DNA from: Zymoseptoria tritici IPO323
Taxonomy: Eukaryota > Ascomycota > Dothideomycetes > Mycosphaerellales > Mycosphaerellaceae
Direction of reading: 5' to 3'
Length of the DNA: 64,000 bases
NCBI RefSeq assembly: GCF_000219625.1
Contig: NC_018211.1
Coordinates: 1,798,001 to 1,862,000 of the forward strand
Numbering within the stretch: position 1 is the first letter of the stretch; each line of letters begins with the position of its first letter. A program made the translations under genes and the position numbers. Below the pieces are notes generated by a model, which ran no database searches, was not told where the DNA came from, and saw nothing but the letters and a program-made list of their open reading frames with translations. Below are positions 24,701 to 33,569 of this stretch, piece by piece.

Positions 24701-25990
24701 AGCTAGCATACCTTTAAGAAACGGGCATCTCGCTACCTAGTTAGGGAGCGCTGCCTATAGTATTAGAAAAGAATTAACAAGCCGCTATATAGAGTTATCG
24801 ATAAGGAGCCCGAGCAGAAGTCGATTATCCGTACCCTCTATAGGGACCCTACCTCCGGCTATAGAGGGCGTAAAGGGACCTATATAAAGATCGCTTGCCG
24901 GTATTACTAGTAGGGACTATATAAGTAGGTCCGAGATTTCGTCGGAAAGTGCCCTAAGTGTCTTCTTCGATCGTCCGGATTAGCGAGTATATTAGAACTA
25001 CACCCGAGATATAATAGTTATATTAGTAAGTCGTAGTATATAGACGTCGTTTATATCGATAGCTCCGGAAGCATTATTATAGCTAGGGAGTCTCTCTCTA
25101 GATAGCCGGAAGGAAGGATCGTAAATAAGGAGTAGAATTAAGGTGTAAGCTTAAAATAGGTCGCGAAGTTTCTTTTTAAGGACGTCTTCTTACGTACTAG
25201 AGCCTATAACCGGATCTTCTTTAATAGAGGGCCTAAGAACTACGGCGATGTACCTAAACTGCTAGCTTAAATAGATATAAACCTTAGTCGTAAGTCCGCC
25301 TACTACCCTAAAGCGAACGGTCTAGTCGAGTATAGATATCCTAACATCCTAGACGTCCTCTTAAAGTGTACGTAGGGTAAGCTAAAGGGCTAGAGATCCT
25401 TTTTCTACGTAGCGCTATAGGCAGACTATACTACTATTCGTAGGTCTACGGGATATACGCCGGTAAGTCTTTTCTATATATTTAATGTCGTCCTACCTAT
25501 TAAGCTACGGTACGACACTTAGAAAACAATTAACTAGAAGACAGTTCGTACAACCGAAGACTTGCTAGCCGCTCGAGTAAGGTAGATCTTCTACTCTAAG
25601 AAGGATGTTAGAGAAGTTACCGCCCTATAGCGTAGGCTACAAGATGCCTAGAAGGAATACTAGGATATAAACTATAATGTCGATAATAAGCCGCTTAAGA
25701 AGGGGCAGCTCGTACTGTTAAAAAGAGGCGAGCGAAAGTCTACCTACGAGAAGCTATCCTTTCGATAGAAGGGGCCCTACCGAGTAATAAGTATAAGCCT
25801 AGACACCGGTACCTATAAGATTGTAGAGCTAGACGAGGCAGAGCTCTAAGGCATATAGTCTAGGGACATGCTTCGGGTAGTCCCTATAGACTACCTCGAG
25901 CATATTAATAAGCTCGAAAAGCTAATACGCGGGGACTTAAACCCTAAATAGCTTGCAAGTGTTAAGAGTAAGGATAAAGAGCCGGCATTA
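21750..25990 (+). pseudogene. Gypsy element D pol: protease, RT, RNase H, integrase
   Basis: Degenerate polyprotein. Reverse transcriptase is clear at about 23,300-23,660, with VDSFSVDFVECTTTSLIDLFS, LGLFRYIGIPIGGTNSVA, and FLDDI as the catalytic box near 23,612. RNase H follows (about 24,050-24,480, ending DTLSRRPRT). The integrase zinc-binding region and core run from about 24,800, with YYPKANGLVEY near 25,305. The final part has the GPYR and KLEKL features of an integrase C-terminal domain. RIP has placed TAG or TAA at most Trp and Gln codons. Protease limits are not clear. Confidence 0.8.
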
Positions 25991-26359
25991 CCTTAGGGCG
26001 ACGGCCCTGCCGCTAAATAGTATAGAGAACCGGCTCCCGGACCTCCGAACATCGTATAGGGGGTAAGGGAATCCTCGCTGTTACCGGAAGAACGATTATA
26101 GTACCTAAGAATCTAAGTGCGGCTATAATTCGCATTAAAATGTTTCCTAGACTAATAGTCTAGCAAACATAGCGACGTATACTCTCGGCTCCGCTCGCTC
26201 TCTCGGGTAGATATTATTATTACCTAAAGAGACATATATATTTCTTTATGTTAAAGGGAGCTCTTTTCGCCTATAATAAGACTCCCCCGGCACGACCTTA
26301 TCTCCGTCCTCGCCGCTATCTATCTAATAGACCGACACCGCTAAACTCTTCCGTACTAT

Positions 26360-26845
26360 AATTACTAGCGCATTTACGAAGGACGTTTACGAGCAAATTT
26401 ACGTACATAATTACGAGCGAGTAGCTATTATTATTGCCTCCTACCGGCAGACATCTTTTAAAGGCTAGTACTGCCGGATAGGCCTAGCTATTTGCTAGAC
26501 TATTTAGGAAAAGGGGTCTAGTAAACATTTACGAAGGATAGGACATTACCTAGGTGTCTCTGCTAGCTACGACTAATCTACTATTGTTTAGAGCGTACTA
26601 AATATACGTTCTCTACCCTAAAGGGGAGGGAGTTATAATTTACGAAGCTTAGTCGCCCTTTTTCTAGACAATTATGCACATTCTACTACAATTACGAGAC
26701 TACTAATACGAGCACCTATATACGCAATAATTACTAATATAACAATTACCGACATAACAATTATAGGCCTTTCCTAATAATTACGAGCTCTTCTAACAAT
26801 TACGAGCATATGTACGTATACAATTTACGAATAAGTAAGGGACCC
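26360..26845. repeat. Cluster of ATTACGAG/ATTTACGA motifs
   Basis: About a dozen copies of AATTACGAG or ATTTACGA-like words lie at irregular spacing from the end of element D pol into its presumed right LTR. They would be AATTGCGAG or ATTTGCGA before RIP. They could be regulatory repeats of the LTR or an old satellite. No gene is seen in this stretch. Confidence 0.5.
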
Positions 26846-26946
26846 GCTTTCTACCTACTCGCCCTACTTAATAGCCTTAATCTTCTCTACACCTCCGACT
26901 CCCCTATAATATCTACTATATCTTCTTTCTTTCCTATCTCCTTACA
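26634..26946 (+). repeat. Presumed 3' LTR of Gypsy element D
   Basis: It follows a purine tract (AAGGGGAGGG, 26,621-26,630), starts TATAATTTACG (TG before RIP) and ends CTTACA. The second LTR copy was not found, so the limits are inferred only from the purine tract and the terminal CA. Confidence 0.45.
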
Positions 26947-26965
26947 TCCCCCCCCTCGATATACT

Positions 26966-27054
26966 TACTAACCGAGCGTATTAGCGTAAAACAATACCGA
27001 GCGCGCTAAGCGTATATAATATATATACTAACCGAGCGTATTAGCGTAAAAACA
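26966..27054 (+). repeat. Direct repeat pair left of the LINE
   Basis: The 28-bp word beginning tactaaccgagcg at 26,966-26,993 recurs at 27,026-27,054 with one extra A. It lies just left of the LINE target site and may be part of the end region of the element that the LINE entered. Confidence 0.6.
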
Positions 27055-27116
27055 GCTTCGAAACGATACGAGCGCACCGAGCGCATATAACATACCTTAA
27101 TAACGAGCGCAACTAC

Positions 27117-27540
27117 ATCGACATCCGCACTTCCATTGCACACCCAATATTGACCTGATTATTACCAAACACGCACTATTCGAAAGCCCTTATCAAGGCC
27201 GTTCCAACGAACCCGCATTCACCCCGCTGCCCTTAAAACCTACGCCGCTACTAGAGTTCAAAGATTCACCTTGTTGCCCCCTTTGGGGTGCAAATTTTCT
27301 AAACTCCGGGATTTGGCCCCCACCTCCGAAACCTTATTCCGACCTTACCTCCCCTACACTCGGAATATTCCCTGTTTAGGGTATTGCATAAGAAAGGTTT
27401 ATAACCTATACTACAACACTTTAACACACTATAACACAACTAATACGCCGCCGATTCGGACGCCGTGTAGCCTGTTTAAAAGCCCTCGACGAGAGCTTTT
27501 ATTCTAGCTATTAAACGCCTGATTTAGTCGAATTTTAAAA
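27117..27540 (+). other. 5' region of the LINE, little touched by RIP
   Basis: CA and TG dinucleotides are frequent here (for example at 27,130-27,180 and 27,270-27,300), unlike the DNA on both sides. There is no coding frame I would trust: the 78-residue ORF at 27,271-27,507 is low complexity. It could be a LINE 5' UTR unique to this copy or a captured sequence. I see no HDV-like ribozyme here. Confidence 0.5.
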
Positions 27541-29110
27541 GAGCCAAAGGCTAAACAAGAGCAGTGTTCCTAGGATATATAAACATATATATACACATAT
27601 ACTTAGTTCTCTCTATACTAGAGTTACTAGTTGTCCTACGCCGCCGAGAGAGGAAGCTAAAGGAGCAGTATAGTTTAGTAAGGACAAATTTGCACCTCTA
27701 GGGATTAGAGTAGTAGTACTAGCTATATAGCTAGATACTCTATATAGAGTATAGGCCTACCTTTCCCTAGAGACAAAGGTTGTCCCGAACCTGCTACGAC
27801 TACCTGTAGAACGCCTTTAAAGCCTGCTATAAAGACGCACGTTACTGCAGGCTAGAGTACTTCCTAGAAGCAGAGGTATATTTATATATCTCTTCTCTCC
27901 TCTTTAAAGTATACCTTCTCCTATACTCCTACTTTATATAGTAGGGAGAAGAGTGCCCTAGTGTCGTAAGTAGGCTAGGACCCGAACGCGATTAGAAATA
28001 GAGACGAATAAGCAGCCCTCTCGGCGTAAGACTGCTAAGCCTCTTTTTAAATAACAATAACAACAACAAGACAATGTCTACCGAGACGGAAATAACAGAC
28101 GCAGGTACCCCTCAGACTCTAAAAGCTACAGCTAGAGGGGACGAGGAAGTTACATTTAAGTCTCTTAAAACCCTGCCGTCGCCGAAGGAATTACTAAAAA
28201 GAACCGGCATTCCTTTCCTACCTAGGAAAAGGCAAAACCCCTTCGAATTTAGTAGCTCCCCGACTCGTAGCCCTTCTCTCGGAAAGAAACAAACACTCTC
28301 TCGCACGCCCGCGAACGAGAAGATCCTACAAGCCCGACAGCTACTAGTCGAAGCGGCGGGGGATCTAGGCGGGTTTCTAGAAGAACAAACCCGGGTTCTC
28401 GACCTTCTTAAAGTCTTTCGGCACTTTACCGAGCGTATAGACTTTAGGACAACGTCCCAAATCCTCGCAAAGCAAGTCTCGAACCTAGAAACGATAATAA
28501 AGAAACTAGCAGTATAGGCGAAGAAGCCTACTTTCGCAGACGTTATTAAGGGAGATAGCGGATCCGCTACCTCTACCTCTACCTCCTCGACAATAAAGAC
28601 AATATAACAATAATAACAACAATAATAACAATAGTAGACGACCGTCTTCCGGAGGGCTAGTAAGCTAAAAGAACAAGTAGAACCGATGCCTCTTATCCTT
28701 GTACTAAAGGATAAAGAGAAGGAACTCGACTAGATTACAACCCGAGACAAAATTAACGACGCTCTTAAAGGCGAAGACTAAGAGCTAGCTGTCCTTACGA
28801 TAAAGAAATTATTTCGGGGTAATATTGTCCTAAACTTTGCAACAGAGAAAGCCCGCTAACGAACAATCGATAGCCTTACTAAGGTTACTAATATTGTAGG
28901 CGAGGCATAGGTAATAGAGGACTCTCTCTAGCATAAGGTCGTAGTCTACAGCGTCTCGACCGCGAACTTTAACACGCTAACGGGCCTACAGGACATTTAA
29001 CAAGAAATTAAGACCTTTAATAGAGGTCTTAAACTCGTAAGTACCCCGATTTAGCTAACAAACGAAGAGAGAAGAAGGACTCTTACTAGGGCGACAGTTC
29101 TAGTAGGTTT

Positions 29111-29954
29111 GTTTGTTTGTTTGTTTGTTTTGTTTGTTTGTTCCATTTACGTCCTTTCGGAGTCCAAGACTATGTAGGACGGCTTTGCCATAAAGGCAAA
29201 GCAGTAGATCTAGTTACAATCAAATTCTTTCGGTATTCTTTGACCTTAGGGGAAACCCCGTGCCTAAGGCAGGACCTACAAGCAGAATCTGCCGAAGGAC
29301 TTTAAAACAGCGCAAGACAAAGGAAATCAAACGAGTGTCGTTGTCTGCAGCCGGGGCTGCAGAATTTTCGCGCCAAGCTTTTTGCAGAATTTTCAGCGGA
29401 TCCTTCCGCTTCGCACGCACGCTGCAAATTCGAATTCGAAATGCAGTGCAAAAGCAGTACAAAATGCCGTGCAAAAGCAGTGCAAAATGCCGCGCAAAAG
29501 CACTGCATAAGCAGCTGTCTAACTCGCTGCCTTCTCTTATCCTTAATATGCCTTTGTAGTATCGTAGTAGCAGTTCTATCTACGACAACGTAGGTTAATC
29601 GCAGAGTTATAGATTCTACCGAGTTCCAGCTCTTTAAAGTGCATATATGCTTCCTTTCGAGGGCAACGAAGTCTTTAGAGAAGGGACATGCGATTTCGAT
29701 TCGGATTTTAAGGAGGTGCGCGTATAGGGCAGAGTGGACTGCTTCTTTCTTCTTCTCGTTCGTAGCGTAGAGGGCTATTCGTTCGAATCGTGCTATTGTT
29801 CTGTTGTAGCTCGTGTTTCGAGGCAGATTTCGAGAAGGATTTCGGGCGGATTTCGAGAGGTTTTCGAGGAGGTTTCTTCCAGACTGTCTTGGTTTCCCTT
29901 CCGAGGAAGGTACTTACGACGGCCACCGCGTGAAGGTGCAGTCTGTTCGGCCGT
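29111..29954 (-). mobile_element. SINE copy 4, reverse orientation, inside the LINE
   Basis: This copy lies on the minus strand with its tail at the left (TTTG repeats from about 29,107) and head at 29,954. The duplication cagttctagtaggttt flanks it (29,095-29,110 and 29,955-29,970); its left limit is blurred by the tail. The middle and 3' part match the other copies, but roughly the first 140 nt differ and carry a different version of the ribozyme. It interrupts ORF1 of the LINE that shares its 3' end. It still contains many CA/TG dinucleotides. Confidence 0.88.
29880..29954 (-). ncRNA. HDV-like self-cleaving ribozyme, variant head of SINE copy 4
   Basis: Sequence differs from the other heads but the fold is the same. 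P1 pairs ACGGCC (from 29,954) with GGCCGT. P2 is 7 bp, CAGACTG (29,945-29,939) with CAGTCTG (29,886-29,880). P3 is ACC with GGT, closing a 7-nt L3 (TTCACGC). P4 is CCTTCC-TC-GGAAGG (29,910-29,897). J4/2 reads GAAACCAAGA, keeping the CCAAG of copies 2 and 3. The 5' end again coincides with the TSD-defined start. P1.1 is less clear. Different stems pairing in the same places are strong support for a conserved structure; cleavage itself is inferred. Confidence 0.78.
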
Positions 29955-30109
29955 CAGTTCTAGTAGGTTTTGCTACTAAGGAGGAGGCAAAAAGGGCTAT
30001 TTAAAACCGTCTATACGTAGGTGCGGACAGCCTAAGAGTCGAGAAGGCGAAGGATCGTATATAATAGAAAGGGAGGCCCCTAGAACGTTTTATATGTTAG
30101 AACACTCTC

Positions 30110-33100
30110 TACGGATCTTCTACGTTAATCTTAACTAATCTATTAAGGCTACAGAGTCTACCTTAGACGTCGCGGTTAAGCAGAACGCTGACCTTCTACT
30201 AGTCTAGGAACCGTAGACTATAGAAGACCCGATAACAGGCTACAAAGAGACAAGATCTATCGCATACCGGGAGTACAACCAGCTATTCCTAACGACTACG
30301 GATTCGACGATCCGGCTAAGAACAATGCTATATATTAGCACAAGACTTAATGTTAATATCTCTCCTATTTTATTAGACGATAGTAACATACTTTCCTTTA
30401 TTATTTTAGACAAGAAGGGCAATAAGATCTAGATAGTTAATCTTTATAACGAGAAGGACCTTCGGGATACCGAGAACCCGCAAAACCGACGAATAACAGA
30501 GAGAAGCCTCTACTCTCTACGCAACACGTTCCTTCTAAACACTCTACTAGTAGGAGACTTTAACCTTAAATACCTGTCCTAGGATCTAAGGGGAAAGGAT
30601 ACTACTAGTGCCCGCGAATTTATAGAGTGGATAGAAGACTAGGGCTTTACTCTACGTAATACGATAGGTGTCGGGACCTTCTATAGGCCGCACCTAGACG
30701 CAGAGTCGGTCCTAGACCTTACGTTTACAAGAGGATCCTTATCTACGAAAGAAATCGACTAGAGAACGATTCCGACAGGCTTAGACTATAAGGCTATATC
30801 TATAGACCTTACTAGCGCGCAAGATCGAGCCTAACAGAAGAAAGTAGTTCTAGATATAGCTTCCGCAGATTAGGAACTGTTTACAGATCTCCTAATAAGC
30901 AAGGCGACGTCTATTAACTATACGAACTCCCTCGACGATATCGCAGACTCCTTTACCTCGTATATTACCGAATCGATGCGGGGAGCAATCCTAGAGAAAG
31001 TAGTACACGCCTACGCAAAACCTTAGTAGAATAGAGAGCTATGCACGCTACGCTGTATAATATCTAGAACATATAGACAGATCTTTACCTGCGGACGCAC
31101 GCCGACGCTAGACGAGAAAGAGGCGTATACGAAAGCGAGAAACGAGTACTTCTAAGCTATTAAAACAGCTAAGAAGAACTACTAGAACGCTTTCCTCGAA
31201 AAAGAAGACTCGAAATCTATCTTTAAAGCTATGTCCTATACTAGGAATAGCAGCCGAAGATAGATACCTATAATAAATAATAAAGATTCTTTCGAGGGGA
31301 AATGTAAGGCCTTCTCCGAAGCCTTATTTCCGCGCCCTCCTGCCGAGGAACCTCTACCTAGCCGTTAGGAAGCGTATACAGCCGGGGATTAGGGCTGGAC
31401 TACGCTAACCGAAGAGGAACTCGCTGCCGCCTATAGTACAAAGATAGTAAAAGGAAAAACGCCGGGCCTAGATAGTATTACGCAAGCTATTATTAGTAAA
31501 GTATATGGCGCTATTCCTATTACCTTTCTACGTATATACAGGAGGCTACTCGACAAAGGACACTACCCCCGATACTAGAAAGTTGCGACAGGCGCAGTTC
31601 TAGCAAAGCCGGGAAAACTAGACTATTCGGTCCCTAAGGCCTACTAAGTTATCTCTCTCCTAAACTACCTTAGTAAGATTAGCGAGAGAATACTCGCAAA
31701 ACGCCTAGGGATTATCGCAGAGACGAAGCCCCTTCTACACGACTCGCAGTTAGGAGGGCGAAAGAAGAAATCGGCTATTAATACGGTACTTCTCTTAACA
31801 AACGAAATCGAGGAGAATTAAAGAAAGAAAAAGAAGACTTCGGTTATCTTCCTCGACGTAAGAGGAGTATACGACTACATTACAAAGAACCGACTGTTAA
31901 AAATAATAATCTAGTTAAGGCTTCCGCATAGCCTTATACGTTAGGTTCAGTCGTTTATAAGCAATAGACGCTTACGAATAGTATTCGACGGACAGATATA
32001 GGAATTCTAGGACGTAGAGATCGGCGTTCCGCAAGGCAGCCTAATATCTCCTATCCTCTTTCTTATCTATACGCGCGACATATTCTTCTCGCTATAAGGA
32101 GTTACTCCTAGTTCCTACGTCGACGATATTAGACTATCTACCTCGTCTACGTCCCTTAAGAAGAACTCTAAGGTACTAAAATATAAGGCAAGAAGGCTAA
32201 TAGACCTAGGAAAGAAGAACTTAATTACTTTCGACCTAGCAAAGACAAACCTAGTACACTTCTCGAAAGGGAAAGGGTCCGATTGCCCGGTAATTCTTCT
32301 AAATAGCGATATTATTCGCCCGGCAAAGAAAGCGATAAGGTAGCTTAGGATTTAGCTAGACGCCGGTCTTACCTTTAAGGAGCATATTATAATAAGATCG
32401 GCACAAGCACAAGCGGCATTTTATCGATTAGAAAGACTAGCAAATACCGAACGCGGTTTATCTTCTATATCGTTAAGAAAGATCTACCTAGCCTACGTTA
32501 CTACAATAGCAGACTACGGGGCCCCGGTTTAGTAGCGGTCGAAAAAGAGCATAAAACCTCTAGTATCTCTATAAAGTAAAGCTTGTAGAAAGATCCTAGG
32601 CGTTTTCCGTACCGCCCTAAACGTCCCGTCCGAAGTAGAGTTAAATCTCTTCCCCCTAGATCTACGCCTAGAGAGATAGTTAATTTTATACTCTCTACGC
32701 GTAGCAAAGCTACCTAAAAACTACCCTATAAGACTCGCTATCTAAAGCGCGCCTTCGGATACGCGAGAAGTCCGATACGAGGACTTAAGAGAGATACTTC
32801 CGCAAAAACGATAGAGAACACAGATATAACTACTCTATTATCGACTCCGACAATATAAGCATTTCGTAGAACACGAGAGGGCTAACTACGCAAAAGACGA
32901 TCTCTTTAGCGTCTAGAAAACCCGATACGAAATAGCAAGACAACGGGAGATTAACAAGGTACCTAGGAATACAAATAGCTACCTTAGTCGATTTCTATAG
33001 AGCTCGCTAGGAAAACATAGAATAGGAGGAAGACACGCTTTAACTAGTGCCTTCTATACTATCCTATTAGGATACGGATACCTAAAGTCCTATCTCTATC

Positions 33101-33330
33101 GCTTTAGATACGTAACGACGCTAGACTGCCCTTACGGACGACGAGAAACAGCAGAACACCTCGTATGTAGCTGCCCTATCTACGATGTATTTAGGCTACT
33201 ACCGCTACGACAAGCACAATCTCTACTAGAAATAGTAGAAGATAAGGAACTCCGGAAACACCTTACTACCTTTCTCTCGGATATAAAGATTGCTTCTAGG
33301 TCCTAGTACCTAGCAAGAGGCGAAGACGAG
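30110..33330 (+). pseudogene. LINE ORF2: AP-endonuclease, reverse transcriptase, C-terminal Cys/His motif
   Basis: An endonuclease-like N-terminus is visible (ADLLLV.EP near 30,190; LVGDFNLKY near 30,550; LDYKAISIDL near 30,785). Reverse transcriptase follows: GKTPGLDSIT near 31,455, FLDVRGVYD near 31,850, GVPQGSLISPILF near 32,025 and the catalytic box YVDD near 32,120. Near 33,130 the C-terminal motif CPYGRRETAEHLVCSCPIY matches the zinc-finger-like end of Tad-type ORF2 proteins. In-frame TAG/TAA codons of RIP type break it. The protein would nick the target and prime reverse transcription from RNA 3' ends. Confidence 0.88.
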
Positions 33331-33374
33331 ACCGTCTAGCCTACACTCCTTTTACTTTTCCTTATTTGTCTTTC

Positions 33375-33550
33375 TTTAAAGTCCTTCGATACTAGCTAGC
33401 TACTATCCTAGGCACAGGTCTTTCCCTAAGGTTAAGAGATACGAGAGAACAACGATTGTACATAGATAGACTGCTGTCGCGAGACAGCCGTCCTACATAG
33501 TCATAGACTCCTACAGGACGTAAATAGAACAAACAAACAAACAAACAAAC
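33375..33550 (+). repeat. LINE 3' end shared with the SINE family
   Basis: It aligns with the last 170 nt or so of all SINE copies: TAAAGTCCTT, a GGCACRGGKYTTYCCCTAAGG block, a hairpin, GCCGTCCTACATAGTC, GGACGTAAATRGAACAAAC, then CAAA repeats. The hairpin stem differs in sequence (CTGTCGCGAGACAG here, TTGCCCTTAGGGCAA in the SINE) but pairs in both. That fits an RNA structure recognised by the LINE reverse transcriptase. Confidence 0.85.
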
Positions 33551-33569
33551 AACGAGCGCAACTACGTAT

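Larger units (their letters stand above)
18186..26946 (+). mobile_element. Gypsy element D, a second Gypsy lineage
   Basis: A degenerate LTR retrotransposon with gag (from about 18,186), protease-like region, reverse transcriptase, RNase H and integrase in Ty3/Gypsy order. Its proteins differ clearly from those of A to C and it lacks their antisense ORF. A SINE interrupts gag at 18,655-19,480. A purine tract at 26,620-26,630 precedes a right LTR-like segment. I could not find a matching left LTR, so the left end may be truncated or replaced. Confidence 0.75.
28074..30080 (+). pseudogene. LINE ORF1 (gag-like), split by the SINE
   Basis: The ATG at 28,074 is preserved (MSTETEITDAG). The first 147 codons are open, with a Ser/Pro/basic region (PTRSPSLGKKQ) and a helical stretch (LVEAAGDLGGFLEEQTRVLDLLK), then a RIP stop at 28,517. 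Similar sequence continues in frame with occasional stops to 29,094, is interrupted by the SINE, and resumes after 29,970 with KEEAKRAI and LRVEKAKDR. This is the position and character of the nucleic-acid-binding ORF1 protein of Tad-like LINEs, though I see no intact zinc knuckle. Confidence 0.65.
27117..33550 (+). mobile_element. Tad/I-like LINE, complete, carrying a SINE
   Basis: Non-LTR retrotransposon bounded by the 15-bp duplication aacgagcgcaactac (27,102-27,116 and 33,551-33,565). It has a 5' region, ORF1 (from 28,074), ORF2 with AP-endonuclease and reverse transcriptase, and a 3' end finishing in (CAAA)n. A SINE on the minus strand is inserted in ORF1 (29,111-29,954). RIP is milder than in the Gypsy elements: some ATG and CAG codons survive. 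Without the SINE it is about 5.6 kb. It is the probable source of the machinery that moves the SINE because they share the 3' end. Confidence 0.9.

Noticed and set aside
26966..27054. CRISPR-like or satellite array
   Set aside because: Only two repeat units with one spacer, in eukaryotic transposon DNA.
27117..27200. HDV-like ribozyme at the 5' end of the LINE
   Set aside because: I looked for the P1/P3/P4 arrangement seen in the SINE and did not find a convincing fold from the first base.
29108..29150. Simple microsatellite (TTTG repeats)
   Set aside because: It is the reverse of the SINE (CAAA)n tail, placed by the target duplication, not an independent repeat.
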